A stretch of DNA of 21,876 nucleotides from Alphaproteobacteria bacterium (GCA_027485005.1 JAIXRX010000121.1:1-21876); one strand, 5' to 3'. Shown: positions 8,855 through 18,116, numbered from the stretch's first letter. Program-made: numbers and translations. Notes: generated by a model from the sequence alone, not told the origin.

Positions 8855-10278
8855 TGCGGAACATGCAAGTTTTTGTTGGGATGTTGTTGGTTGTTATGGG
8901 CTATGCCAACGTGGCTTTGGCAGATGGTGGTGCGTTGGTGATTCCGGTCAACCGCGCAGAGCTGGTGGCGCTAAAAAAAGATGCGGCTGAGGTAATGGTT
9001 GGAAACCCTGATGTGGCGGATGTGCATGTTCACAGTCCGCGTCGTATTTCTATTTTGGGGAAAGCATTTGGTACGACCAACATTCGTATTCTGGATAAAG
9101 ACAAAAACGTCATTAATAGCTTCAATGCTGTGGTAACCTATGATTTGCCAGCCATACGCAAGGCGCTTAAAGAGTTTTTGCCTAACGAGTCTATTGGAAT
9201 AAAGCTGGTAAATACTAATGTCGCCTTGGTGGGGGATGTCAGCAGTGCAAGCGTTGTTGACCGCGCGTTGCAAATTGTGAACGAGTTTGTGAAAACACAA
9301 TCAGGCCCAACGACAACTCCTGCGGCAGGTTCTGCGGCGGGGCTTGCGGAAAGTAGTGTTCTCAATTTGCTTCAAGTCAATAGTGGTCAGCAAGTGATGT
9401 TGCGCGTGCGTGTGGGTGAAATACAGCGCACGGCTTTGAAAAAATTAGGGTCTAGTTTCTCAGGCGCTCGTGTGAATGGTGGGTTTTCTTTGTTAGGTTC
9501 TGCCGGCAATTTGCGCTTTGAAGACGGTCTTCACACCTTCGGCACCCAAGGTTTGCAACTGGATTCTGCCGCGGCGGCAGTAGGTGGTTTCCAGTACGAA
9601 AATGCAGATGTTTCCGTATCTATGGCATTGGAAGCACTCGAATCCCAAGGTTTATTCAAGATTTTAGCAGAACCTAACTTGGTAGCGCTTTCGGGCGAGA
9701 AGGCAGAGTTTCTGGCAGGGGGAGAATTCCCAGTTCCTGTAGTTACTGGTGCTGGTGCCGGGGCTGCGGCTGGCGTTGAATTTAAGCCTTACGGTGTGAC
9801 GGTGCAGTTTATACCTTATGTCTTGTCAGCGAATCGAATCCGCTTGGTTGTCGAGCCTGAAGTTTCAGAAATTAGTACAGACGTCACAACAGCAATAGGC
9901 TCAACATCGGTTCCTGCGCTGACTACGCGCCGTGCAAAAACAACCGTTGAGTTGGCGCCTGGAGAAAGTTTTATGATTGCTGGTTTATTGCGTGACCAGC
10001 TGACAAGCTCTGTGCGTCAGCTGCCGGGCTTGGGTGAAGTTCCAGTCTTGGGCGCATTGCTAAGAAGCACGTCATATCAACGCAAAGAGTCTGAGTTAGT
10101 GATTGCGGTGACACCTTATTTAGTGGATCCATTGAGAAATGATGATGTGCGTTTGCCAACAGACAATTTTAAGCCGGCAAGTATGATGGATATGATGTTC
10201 TATGGAGCGCTCGGTGCTGTTGAAAAAGGCACGCAAGGCGCCGGCATGGAAGGTTCTGTCGGATTTATGGTGGAGTAA
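8851..10278 (+). CDS. cpaC: Type II/IV secretin family protein CpaC (RcpA)
   Basis: CpaC forms the outer-membrane channel for the Flp pilus. The 475-residue protein starts with a signal peptide ending ALA at about residue 24. The pilus-type N0 domain follows (about 28-97, with the VNRAELVALKKDAAEVMVGN and RRISILGKAFGTTNIRILD patterns), then a BON-like/N1 region (about 100-150), an Ala/Gly/Thr linker and the secretin domain (about 265-425). Within the secretin, EPNLVALSGEKAEFLAGGEF (274-293) and the LPGLGEVPVLGALLRS signature (391-406) are clear. ATG occurs at both 8851 and 8854; the first overlaps the cpaB stop by 4 bp. The short C-terminal tail after residue 430 is typical of CpaC rather than of type II secretins. 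It is the second gene of the operon. Confidence 0.95.
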   Translation: MMRNMQVFVGMLLVVMGYANVALADGGALVIPVNRAELVALKKDAAEVMVGNPDVADVHVHSPRRISILGKAFGTTNIRILDKDKNVINSFNAVVTYDLPAIRKALKEFLPNESIGIKLVNTNVALVGDVSSASVVDRALQIVNEFVKTQSGPTTTPAAGSAAGLAESSVLNLLQVNSGQQVMLRVRVGEIQRTALKKLGSSFSGARVNGGFSLLGSAGNLRFEDGLHTFGTQGLQLDSAAAAVGGFQYENADVSVSMALEALESQGLFKILAEPNLVALSGEKAEFLAGGEFPVPVVTGAGAGAAAGVEFKPYGVTVQFIPYVLSANRIRLVVEPEVSEISTDVTTAIGSTSVPALTTRRAKTTVELAPGESFMIAGLLRDQLTSSVRQLPGLGEVPVLGALLRSTSYQRKESELVIAVTPYLVDPLRNDDVRLPTDNFKPASMMDMMFYGALGAVEKGTQGAGMEGSVGFMVE

Positions 10279-10282
10279 TAAT

Positions 10283-10870
10283 ATGAAAAAGCTTTCAGCA
10301 TTTGTATGTTTGGTTTCGCTGGTTGCTTGTGTGGCGCCTCCCGAATCAGTATTCAAAAATCGCGGTGGGCCAGAGAGTTTGCTGATTCATTCTAATGAGC
10401 GTGTGAATCTGATTTTATCTGAGCCTCGTGGCATCGAAGAGATGGCGTCGTGGATTGATAGAGATCAGCCAACCAAAGTTCTCCTATCTTGTGCTGATGG
10501 ATCATTATATTGCGCGAAGGCGATAGGTATTTTGAAACAATTTGGGGTGCAATATAACCGCAAATTATCGCAAGACGGCCAAGATCAAGCCATGCTCGTT
10601 TATAACCGTGTGGTTGCGCGCAATTGTGAGAATCGTTTTATAGATAATTACAGTAATGCATACCATGCTCCGCTGCCATCTTTCGGATGCTCTATGGCAG
10701 CGAATACTGTACAGATGATTACCGACCGAAGAGAAATTACTGATCCGGCAACGATGCCTAAAGCAAGCGGTCGACGGGCGGCGCAGGTCATGAAGGGGGC
10801 AAATCAACCTAACAATTATGCTCCTGTAGCTATTTCAACAGAATTTGAAAGCATTAGTGCCTCCGAATAA
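10283..10870 (+). CDS. cpaD: Pilus assembly lipoprotein CpaD
   Basis: This 195-residue protein starts with a lipoprotein signal, LVAC, with lipidated Cys16, as expected for the secretin-associated CpaD of alphaproteobacterial Tad systems. The C-terminal part has the family-like segment FGCSMAANTVQMITDRREI, followed by a proline/basic stretch. The cysteines at FGC and in VVARNCENRF may pair in the periplasm. The ATG at 10283 is 4 bp past the cpaC stop with GGAG overlapping the end of cpaC; an upstream in-frame start within cpaC would destroy the signal peptide. Sequence conservation in this family is low, so the name rests on the lipobox, the C-terminal motif and the position between cpaC and cpaE. 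Confidence 0.88.
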   Translation: MKKLSAFVCLVSLVACVAPPESVFKNRGGPESLLIHSNERVNLILSEPRGIEEMASWIDRDQPTKVLLSCADGSLYCAKAIGILKQFGVQYNRKLSQDGQDQAMLVYNRVVARNCENRFIDNYSNAYHAPLPSFGCSMAANTVQMITDRREITDPATMPKASGRRAAQVMKGANQPNNYAPVAISTEFESISASE

Positions 10871-10896
10871 TTTCTGAGGGCAGAAGGTTTATTGCT

Positions 10897-12060
10897 ATGG
10901 AAAACACTAGTCCATTTATGGCGGTTATATTAAGCGAAGACAATATGTCTTTCGCTCATAATATTGCAACTGCGTTGGGATATTCATTTGCTGATATTGT
11001 GATTGGATCTCCAGCAGAAGCTGCGGTAGCGTTAACGTCACGCAACTCTGCGCCGAGATTTATTTTAGTCGACGTGGCAGGTGAGCAGTCTGTTATTTTG
11101 CATCAGCTGGACAGTATGGCAGAACATTGTGTCGCGGGTACCAAAGTCGTTGTGATTGGTGAGGCCAATGATATTGCTTTCTATCGTGCTCTTAAGCAGC
11201 GTGGGGTCGTCGAATATTTTACAAAACCTGTGCAGCCTTCAGATGTGATTGATGTATTTGTCGAGTCGAGTACGCCAGCGGGTGGCAAAGGGCAGGGCAT
11301 GATTATCAGCCTAATGAGCGCTGCGTCTGGTGATGGCTCAAGCACCATTGCAGTGAATACGGCCTATGCGCTAGCGCAGCAATCTGGGGCGCAAGTGGTG
11401 TTGGTCGATATGGATTATCAATTTGGTATGGTTGCAAAGAATCTTGATGTGTCTTCGTCTTATGGCATCAAAGAAATTTTTGATCATCCAGAGCGAGGAG
11501 TAGATGCTACTTTGCTAGAGCGTATGCAGGTAGATTATAAAGGCCAGTTTAAGATTATCGCCGCACCTTATGAGTTAAAAACGTTCCCAGCTCTTCGTCC
11601 AGAAGTTATCCGTGATATGCTGGCAATTCTGCAAACGCGCTATGACTATGTAGTTCTTGATTTGCCCCATGTATGGGCTTCATGGATTGCAGCCGCAGTG
11701 GCCGCGTCGGATTTGAATATTATTGTGAGCCAGCTTTGGCTTCGTTCGGTAACGCATGCGGCACGTCTTACTCGTGCATGGCGTGAGATTGGTGTGAGTG
11801 ATGAAGATATTTACGCCGTGATTAATCGCAGCGGCGCAAAGTTCAAAGAGGCGATTACCGCCAAAGATTTTGAGCGCGTTTGCAATACTCAGATTAAAGC
11901 GTATCTCGCTAATGATATTCGCAGTGTGGTCACCGCAGAGAATCAGGGCTGCACCATTCTTGAGATGCCAGGAACACCACTGCAGCAGCAACTAAAATCA
12001 TTCGCGGATATGCTGGTTGAGCAAGCCAGGACTCGTAAACGTATGATGAAATCTGTATAG
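10897..12060 (+). CDS. cpaE: Pilus localisation protein CpaE/TadZ with degenerate P-loop
   Basis: CpaE positions the Tad pilus at the cell pole. The 387-residue protein has a receiver-like N-terminal domain (about 7-125) keeping an Asp at strand 3 (Asp59 in ILVDV) and a KP pair (110-111). A ParA/MinD-type ATPase domain (about 133-375) follows. In that domain the region equivalent to the deviant Walker A reads SAASGDGSST at 141-150, so both the signature lysine (Ala143) and the canonical lysine (Ser148) are absent. The Walker A'-type DMD (171-173) is kept. Nucleotide binding is therefore doubtful, although TadZ proteins often have atypical P-loops. The ATG at 10897 has AGAAGG about 10 bases upstream. 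It lies 26 bp after cpaD and 11 bp before cpaF. Confidence 0.92.
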   Translation: MENTSPFMAVILSEDNMSFAHNIATALGYSFADIVIGSPAEAAVALTSRNSAPRFILVDVAGEQSVILHQLDSMAEHCVAGTKVVVIGEANDIAFYRALKQRGVVEYFTKPVQPSDVIDVFVESSTPAGGKGQGMIISLMSAASGDGSSTIAVNTAYALAQQSGAQVVLVDMDYQFGMVAKNLDVSSSYGIKEIFDHPERGVDATLLERMQVDYKGQFKIIAAPYELKTFPALRPEVIRDMLAILQTRYDYVVLDLPHVWASWIAAAVAASDLNIIVSQLWLRSVTHAARLTRAWREIGVSDEDIYAVINRSGAKFKEAITAKDFERVCNTQIKAYLANDIRSVVTAENQGCTILEMPGTPLQQQLKSFADMLVEQARTRKRMMKSV

Positions 12061-12071
12061 GAAGTTTTATA

Positions 12072-13553
12072 ATGTTCGGGAAAAAACCATCTTCAAATGA
12101 ACTAATGATCACGACTAAGTCTGCTGAGCTGCAAAGAAATCAAGATCAATTATTGGAATCGCAAGCAACAAAAGTGGTTTCCACAGTCTCACTTTCTGGA
12201 TTGGCTGAGCAGATCAATAAATCGCCTGATATCAAGATGGTCAGCTATACAGACACGAAGTTAGAAACGCCAGAATATCACCGCGCAAAAGCAGTCATTA
12301 TTGAAAATATTTTTGAGCACCCAACGTTTCGTACCATTGATACGTTAAAGCCTGAAGAACGCAAGACGGTGGTTTCTAAGATTGTGGACGAAATGCTGGA
12401 AAGCATAAATATGCCGCTCACAATCGCTCAGCTCGATAAACTGAAAGTGAATTTGTTGGATGAAGTCCTAGGGTTTGGGCCACTAGAAGTCCTCCTCGCC
12501 GATTCGGACGTTGCTGATATTATGGTGAATGGGCCTAAACAGGTGTTCATTGAGCGCGCTGGTAAAATTTACCTAACCGATATAACTTTTGCCAGTGAGC
12601 GTCATTTGCTCAATGTGGTTCAAAAAATTGTGGCTAAAGTTGGCCGCCGTGTAGACGAAAATAGCCCGATGGTGGATGCGCGGATGCCTGATGGCTCACG
12701 CTTTAACGCTATTATTCCGCCGCTCGCACTTGACGGATCATTAGTGTCTATTCGTAAGTTTAAGAAAAATAAAATGTCACTTGCGCAATATGTTGAATAT
12801 GGATCCATGAGTTCAGAAATGGCCCATTTCCTTGAGATTTGTGGTGCTATTCGACTCAATATTTTAATTTCTGGTGGGACGGGTTCGGGTAAAACGACCA
12901 TGCTTAATGCGCTCTCTGGGCACATTGATGCTGGCGAGCGCGTCATCACCATTGAGGATGCCGCTGAATTGCAACTGCATCAGCCGCATGTGCTGCGTTT
13001 AGAAACGCGTCCTGCTAACACGGAAGGAAGCGGTGCCATCACTCAAAGAGCACTTGTAAAGAATGCTCTGCGTATGCGTCCTGATCGTATTATTCTTGGC
13101 GAGATTCGTGGTGATGAAGTGCTAGACGTATTGGCTGCTATGAACACAGGGCATGATGGTTCGATGGCAACCATCCACGCTAACAATCCACGTGATGCAC
13201 TGAGTCGAATAGAAAACCTAGTCGGTTTAGCAGGGTTAACGCTCTCATCGCAAGCCTTGCGTACCCAAATAGCGAGTGCAGTTAACCTAATTGTACAGGT
13301 TTCTCGTCAACGTGATGGTGGTCGTCGCGTGACGCATATTGAAGAAATTGTGGGCATGCAGAACGATATTATTACAACCCAAACACTCTTCTCATATGAA
13401 GCGGGACCAATGGACGCCAATGGTCGATTAACTGGTCGTTTTGTTTGCAGTGGGATTCGTCCGGCATTCATCACGCGGGCGTCATATTTTGGTCGTGATC
13501 AGGAAATATCGGATATCATTGCCTTAGCCGCCAAACAGAAAACATCGCAATAA
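12072..13553 (+). CDS. cpaF: Tad pilus motor ATPase CpaF (TadA)
   Basis: CpaF is the secretion-type hexameric ATPase that powers Flp pilus extension and, in some species, retraction. The 493 residues contain an N-terminal helical region (about 65-130), the VDARMPDGSRFNAIIPP segment (201-217), Walker A SGGTGSGKTT (267-276), an Asp-box acidic stretch ITIEDAAEL (292-300), Walker B ILGEIRGDE (341-349) and the His box TGHDGSMATIHANNPRDAL (359-377). All catalytic elements are intact. The first 60 residues are low-complexity and not conserved, as is common. The ATG at 12072 follows cpaE by 11 bp. It shares the operon with the TadB/TadC platform genes on which it acts. Confidence 0.96.
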   Translation: MFGKKPSSNELMITTKSAELQRNQDQLLESQATKVVSTVSLSGLAEQINKSPDIKMVSYTDTKLETPEYHRAKAVIIENIFEHPTFRTIDTLKPEERKTVVSKIVDEMLESINMPLTIAQLDKLKVNLLDEVLGFGPLEVLLADSDVADIMVNGPKQVFIERAGKIYLTDITFASERHLLNVVQKIVAKVGRRVDENSPMVDARMPDGSRFNAIIPPLALDGSLVSIRKFKKNKMSLAQYVEYGSMSSEMAHFLEICGAIRLNILISGGTGSGKTTMLNALSGHIDAGERVITIEDAAELQLHQPHVLRLETRPANTEGSGAITQRALVKNALRMRPDRIILGEIRGDEVLDVLAAMNTGHDGSMATIHANNPRDALSRIENLVGLAGLTLSSQALRTQIASAVNLIVQVSRQRDGGRRVTHIEEIVGMQNDIITTQTLFSYEAGPMDANGRLTGRFVCSGIRPAFITRASYFGRDQEISDIIALAAKQKTSQ

Positions 13554-13555
13554 CC

Positions 13556-14521
13556 ATGCTGTCCCTGATCCTTGCTCTTTCATCTGGTGTGGTCGTATTC
13601 ATCATTGCGATGCTGTTTATGCCAAAGGATGATGCAAGAATTCAAGCGCGTCGTCGTGAGCGTATTGAATTGTTGCAGCAGCAACAAGTTGAATTTCGCC
13701 CTAGTGATGAATATACCTATACCTTTGATGATGCGATGCATGATCTTTCGCCATTGGGACAAAAAATTGTATATATTCCAGGTGCTGCTGTACTTTATCG
13801 TTTGATGGTGCAGGCGGGCTATCAGCAGAAAGCGCATCTGGTCGGCATGGCACTTGCTGTCTTTATGGGGGCGGTAACTTTTTTTCTCGTCTACAAATTT
13901 GGTGCGCTCGGCCTTATCATTGGGCTATGCGTCACGTATTTTATTTCGTACAAATTTTTAATTGGACGTGTTGAGGCTCGCAACCGTCAGTTTATTGAGA
14001 AATTTGCCGATGCCATTGATATGATTGTTCGTGCTATTCGTTCAGGAAATCCTGTGAATTCTGCTTTTCGTTTAGTGGCCGAGCACGGAGAGTCGCCGGT
14101 AGCAGAAGAATTCAAGCGGCTAGTGGATGAAATAACGTATGGCCGTGTGCTGACCGAAGCGTTAGCGCGTTTGGCAAAACGGGTGCCAGAGCAGGATGTT
14201 AGCTTCTTTGTTGTCGTATTAACGGTTCAGCAAGAAACGGGCGGTAACCTTGGTGAGATTCTTAGTAAGCTTTCGCATATTATTCGTAAGCGTAAAGAGC
14301 TGATGTTAAAAGTGCGTGCGATTACTGCGGAAGGGCGCATGACCTCTTGGATTCTTGGGTCTTTGCCATTTTTTGAGTTTGGCGCTCTGTATCTTATGAG
14401 TCCAGAATTTATCGAACCACTGCTCACTACGAGCTTGGGTAATATATTGCTGGGTATTTCTGTGGGGCTTGTGGCGGCGGGCATGTGGGTGATAAATCAA
14501 ATGATCAAGATTGAGGTATAA
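13556..14521 (+). CDS. tadB: Tad pilus inner-membrane platform protein TadB
   Basis: TadB and TadC form the inner-membrane platform contacted by CpaF. This 321-residue protein has an N-terminal membrane helix (3-22), a charged cytoplasmic region, two helices at about 96-113 and 116-137, a type II secretion F (T2SSF) domain at about 145-275 including EKFADAIDMIVRAIRSGNPV and VQQETGGNLGEIL, and two C-terminal helices (about 264-283 and 297-316). The length and topology are usual for TadB. The start lies 2 bp after the cpaF stop, consistent with coupled translation. Confidence 0.93.
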   Translation: MLSLILALSSGVVVFIIAMLFMPKDDARIQARRRERIELLQQQQVEFRPSDEYTYTFDDAMHDLSPLGQKIVYIPGAAVLYRLMVQAGYQQKAHLVGMALAVFMGAVTFFLVYKFGALGLIIGLCVTYFISYKFLIGRVEARNRQFIEKFADAIDMIVRAIRSGNPVNSAFRLVAEHGESPVAEEFKRLVDEITYGRVLTEALARLAKRVPEQDVSFFVVVLTVQQETGGNLGEILSKLSHIIRKRKELMLKVRAITAEGRMTSWILGSLPFFEFGALYLMSPEFIEPLLTTSLGNILLGISVGLVAAGMWVINQMIKIEV

Positions 14522-14522
14522 T

Positions 14523-15449
14523 ATGTCTGCTTTCGTGATCGCGCTTATTGCAGGTTTTCTGGTCCTTGTACTTAGTCAGTTTATTTTTTCGGTATTGGCA
14601 GGAAATCCTGGCAAAGAAAAAATTAATACGCTGGCGGAAGAGATGGGGCAATATAACGACCCGCAAATGGGTTCGGATACACCTATCATTTTTGAGGGTG
14701 AACTCACGCCAACAGCCCAAGTTATGCAAAAAATTCTTGAAGGATTTGGCTTTGATATGGCCAAATACCGACATGAAAAAGGAATGTTATATTATCAGGC
14801 TGGGTATCAAAGTGCGAGTGCCCCTGTTTATTTCGTCTATTTTAAATGGGTGGCGCAGCCTGTCATCGGTCTTTTAGCGATCTATTTAATTTTGCAAGAA
14901 AATGCCACTTTGGACATACAAATTGCAGGATTTATATTTGCTCTGCTCGCTGTAAAAGGGGCAGACTTAATATTGGAGAATAATAAAAAGAAGCGCCAGA
15001 AACGACTGCAAAACAGCTTTCCTGATGCAATTGATTTGCTCTTAGTCTGCGTAGAAACGGGGCTTGCGCTAGACGGTGCTTTAGCGCGCGTGTGCCGCGA
15101 GCTAGGCCATGCGCACCCTGAAATCACCAGTGAGCTTAACCGCTTGCGGATGGAGCTTTCCTTGCTTAACGACCGTCAGAAAGCGATGCAGAACCTCGCC
15201 ATTCGTACGGACCTTGCTCCGTTCAAAACCTTGGTAGGGGCGTTGATTCAAACGGAACGTATGGGCTCGAGTCTAACGGATACACTACGAATTCTGTCGG
15301 ATGATTACCGTATGCGCCGCTTGATGGACGCTGAGAACCGTGCAGGTAAGTTGCCTGCTTTAATGACCATACCGCTGATTTTTTTCTTCCTCCCAGCATT
15401 TTTTGTCATAATTGTTGGTCCGATTGTGATCCAAGTCAAGGCGATGTAG
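14523..15449 (+). CDS. tadC: Tad pilus inner-membrane platform protein TadC
   Basis: TadC is the partner of TadB in the inner-membrane platform. The 308-residue protein has an N-terminal helix (5-26), a polar stretch, two helices (about 102-124 and 131-149), a T2SSF domain with FPDAIDLLLVCVETGLALDG (166-185) and the ALIQTERMGSSLTDTLRILS element (240-259), and a C-terminal helix (281-303). The ATG at 14523 is preferred because GAGG lies 6 bases upstream; an in-frame TTG at 14511 would overlap tadB. The gap to tadB is one base. It is the last pilus gene in the window. Confidence 0.93.
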   Translation: MSAFVIALIAGFLVLVLSQFIFSVLAGNPGKEKINTLAEEMGQYNDPQMGSDTPIIFEGELTPTAQVMQKILEGFGFDMAKYRHEKGMLYYQAGYQSASAPVYFVYFKWVAQPVIGLLAIYLILQENATLDIQIAGFIFALLAVKGADLILENNKKKRQKRLQNSFPDAIDLLLVCVETGLALDGALARVCRELGHAHPEITSELNRLRMELSLLNDRQKAMQNLAIRTDLAPFKTLVGALIQTERMGSSLTDTLRILSDDYRMRRLMDAENRAGKLPALMTIPLIFFFLPAFFVIIVGPIVIQVKAM

Positions 15450-15450
15450 C

Positions 15451-17523
15451 GTGAACCAGTCAACGCCTTCTTTGCGTGGCGTGCCGTTTGAGATTGTCTC
15501 CGACTACAAACCCGATGGCGACCAGCCGCAAGCAATCAAATCACTCGTCGAAGGTGTGCGCCAGAATGCGCGTGATCAAGTCTTGCTGGGTGTGACGGGC
15601 TCCGGCAAAACCTTCACCATGGCCCATGTGATTCAAGAAACGCAGCGCCCCGCACTAATTATGGCGCATAACAAAACACTGGCCGCGCAACTTTATGCGG
15701 AGATGAAAAGTTTTTTCCCCAATAATGCGGTGGAATATTTCGTGTCGTATTACGACTATTATCAGCCCGAAGCTTATGTTGCGCGCACGGATACTTTCAT
15801 CGAAAAAGAGTCCCAGATTAATGAGCAGATTGATAGGATGCGTCACGCGGCTACGCGCGCGATGCTAGAGCGCTCGGATGTGATTGTGGTGGCGTCCGTC
15901 TCCTGCATTTACGGGATTGGTTCCGTAGAAGCCTATTACGGCATGCGCATGGAGATGAAAAAAGGGCAGGTGATGTCGCAAAAAGAATTGCTGCGACAGC
16001 TTGTTGCACTGCAATATCAACGTAACGACATTGATTTTCATCGCGGTACATTTCGTGTGCGCGGTGACAATATCGACCTGTTTCCTGCGCACATGGAAGA
16101 CCGCGCATGGCGCTTGTCTTTCTTTGGGGACGAGCTGGATGCGGTGGCAGAATTTGACCCACTCACGGGCGAAACCACTCAGCGATTGGACGCCGTGACC
16201 ATCTATGCCAATAGCCATTATGTGACACCCAAACCCACCATCATGCAGGCGATTAAAGACATTAAAAAAGAGTTAGTAGAGCGTTTGGATTATTTCCGCG
16301 CGAACAATAAATTACTGGAAGCGCAGCGGCTCGAGCAACGCACCATGTATGATTTGGAAATGCTGCAAGAGGCGGGTATGTGCCGCGGGATTGAAAATTA
16401 TTCGCGTTATCTTTCGGGCACAGCGTCGGGCGAACCACCGCCCACCTTGTTCCAATATCTGCCTAAAAATGCGCTGCTATTTGTGGATGAGAGCCATGTC
16501 AGCGTGTCACAAATTGGTGGCATGTATAAAGGGGATCGTGCGCGCAAAACCACCCTTTCGGAATATGGTTTCCGCTTGCCATCGTGCATGGATAATCGCC
16601 CACTGAAATTTGAAGAGTGGGATAGTTTCCGCCCGCAAACCGTGTTTGTTTCCGCCACCCCTGCCGAGTGGGAAATGGAACGCAGTAATGGCAAAGTGGT
16701 CGAACAAATCATTCGCCCAACGGGCTTGATTGACCCGGTGTGCATCGTGCGGCCAGTGGCCAGCCAAGTGGACGATTTAATGGCGGAATGCCGAGAACAG
16801 GTAAAGCTTGGCCAGCGCGTGCTAGTGACGACACTGACCAAGCGTATGGCAGAAGAACTGAGCGAATATCTTATCGAATCAGGCATCAAATCGATTTATC
16901 TGCATTCGGACATCGACACGCTGGAGCGCATCGACATTATTCGTCGTTTGCGTCTGGGCGAGGTGGATGTGTTGATTGGGGTGAACCTATTGCGTGAGGG
17001 CTTGGATATTCCGGAATGCGGACTGATGGCTATTTTGGATGCGGATAAAGAAGGCTTCCTGCGTTCGCGCACGTCGCTCATTCAAACCATTGGCCGTGCT
17101 GCGCGGAATGTGAACAGTAAAGTGATTCTATATGCGGACAAAATGACTGATTCGCTCAAAGCTGCGCTGGATGAAACCGAGCGCCGCCGCACTATTCAAA
17201 AAGCCTATAATGACAAACACGGCATTACCCCTGCGAGCGTGAAAAAGAGCATTGGCGAGGTAATGAACAGCCCTTACGCGCGGGATAGTTATACGGTGGA
17301 AATCCCTGAGGAAATGGTGATGCATGGCGGGAATATGGCCGCGCATTTAGAACATCTCAAACGCAAAATGCTGGAAGCTGCGGCGAACCTTGAGTTTGAA
17401 ACGGCGGCGCAGTTGCGGGATGAAATTAGTAAGCTCGAGGGCACAGACGGCAAAAAAACAGAGAAAAAACTCGCCGCCCCCACCAATAAACCCGCCGCCA
17501 AACCCCGTGCGAAGAAGAAGTAA
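15451..17523 (+). CDS. uvrB: Excinuclease ABC subunit UvrB
   Basis: UvrB is the damage-verifying helicase-like core of nucleotide excision repair and works with UvrA and UvrC. The 690 residues show Walker A GVTGSGKT (47-54), the Tyr-rich beta-hairpin region YYDYYQPEAYV (100-110), the DEAD-type box DESH (346-349), VSATPAEWEME (400-410), the motif V-like LREGLDIPE (514-522), motif VI QTIGRAARN (545-553) and a C-terminal UVR domain (about 630-663) for UvrC contact. A Lys/Ala/Pro tail of about 25 residues follows the UVR domain. The GTG start at 15451 is one base after the tadC stop, with AAGG about 9 bases upstream inside tadC. No promoter is seen between the two genes. Base use is more GC-rich than in the pilus genes. 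Confidence 0.98.
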   Translation: MNQSTPSLRGVPFEIVSDYKPDGDQPQAIKSLVEGVRQNARDQVLLGVTGSGKTFTMAHVIQETQRPALIMAHNKTLAAQLYAEMKSFFPNNAVEYFVSYYDYYQPEAYVARTDTFIEKESQINEQIDRMRHAATRAMLERSDVIVVASVSCIYGIGSVEAYYGMRMEMKKGQVMSQKELLRQLVALQYQRNDIDFHRGTFRVRGDNIDLFPAHMEDRAWRLSFFGDELDAVAEFDPLTGETTQRLDAVTIYANSHYVTPKPTIMQAIKDIKKELVERLDYFRANNKLLEAQRLEQRTMYDLEMLQEAGMCRGIENYSRYLSGTASGEPPPTLFQYLPKNALLFVDESHVSVSQIGGMYKGDRARKTTLSEYGFRLPSCMDNRPLKFEEWDSFRPQTVFVSATPAEWEMERSNGKVVEQIIRPTGLIDPVCIVRPVASQVDDLMAECREQVKLGQRVLVTTLTKRMAEELSEYLIESGIKSIYLHSDIDTLERIDIIRRLRLGEVDVLIGVNLLREGLDIPECGLMAILDADKEGFLRSRTSLIQTIGRAARNVNSKVILYADKMTDSLKAALDETERRRTIQKAYNDKHGITPASVKKSIGEVMNSPYARDSYTVEIPEEMVMHGGNMAAHLEHLKRKMLEAAANLEFETAAQLRDEISKLEGTDGKKTEKKLAAPTNKPAAKPRAKKK

Positions 17524-17675
17524 CGAGTCAGTTAACCACCTGTTCTGATGGGCGTAACTAAAAAATCTCTCACTCCTGCAAAGGGGGTGCTTAAGATGTC
17601 TACTTTGCGATAATTTAGAAAATTTTGTTTCCGAAATATCGCCAGAAAAATGGAAATTTAGAGCCTTGCAAAAAA

Positions 17676-18110
17676 TTATTCCTGCCCATTTGGGGCGAAT
17701 GAAAGCACTTGTGATGTCTCGGGCTTGGGTCTGGCCGTGCGCCAATCAGCCGGGTCATCAGATTGACGTTCTCCATCACCATAAAAATCATTGGTTCCGT
17801 TGATTTGATATACAATACCCAAACGAGCAGCTAAAGGAATAAGCAGGAATTCTTCCAGCCAAAAAGCGGCGGTATCGTCAAAATCTTTTTGCGCCCATGG
17901 GTGCAATTTTTTATAATGGGCTTGGATGAGAAGTTCCCAGCAAAAGCTGGTTTGTCGCCATTTGGTGCTGCATTTCTCATCTTCGGTATTTGGTGCGGAA
18001 TTGACCACGGCCTGAATCATGTAAGGGGAAACCGTGCCGCGAGCTGCCATGCACAACGTAATGGCATGGCGGATGAATAAGGAAGCATCGGGTCGGTGGC
18101 GTTCTGTCAT
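17676..18110 (-). CDS. Hypothetical protein, possibly translated from a leaderless mRNA
   Basis: This 144-residue open frame ends convergently with uvrB and I recognise no family. It begins with a basic segment (MTERHRPDASLFIRHAITLC), has a Trp/Phe-rich middle (HPWAQKDFDDTAAFWLEEFL, about 70-89) and ends in a polar, probably disordered tail of about 35 residues rich in Asp, Pro and Arg. No signal peptide or membrane helix is clear. No Shine-Dalgarno precedes the ATG at 18110, but TATACT on the minus strand lies exactly 6 bases upstream, which would place a transcription start at the ATG. It could be a real small gene or a chance frame; its length and the lack of any better frame here favour a real one. 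The 152-bp gap to uvrB (17524-17675) holds no clear terminator or gene. Confidence 0.5.
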   Translation of the reverse strand: MTERHRPDASLFIRHAITLCMAARGTVSPYMIQAVVNSAPNTEDEKCSTKWRQTSFCWELLIQAHYKKLHPWAQKDFDDTAAFWLEEFLLIPLAARLGIVYQINGTNDFYGDGERQSDDPADWRTARPKPETSQVLSFAPNGQE

Positions 18111-18116
18111 AGAAAG

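Noticed and set aside
16407..16889. Long antisense frame inside uvrB
   Set aside because: It lies wholly within the intact uvrB gene and has no family motifs; it is a frame shadow.
17524..17675. Terminator between uvrB and the convergent gene
   Set aside because: Only weak short pairings such as TTTCC/GGAAA are present, with no stable GC stem followed by a T-run.
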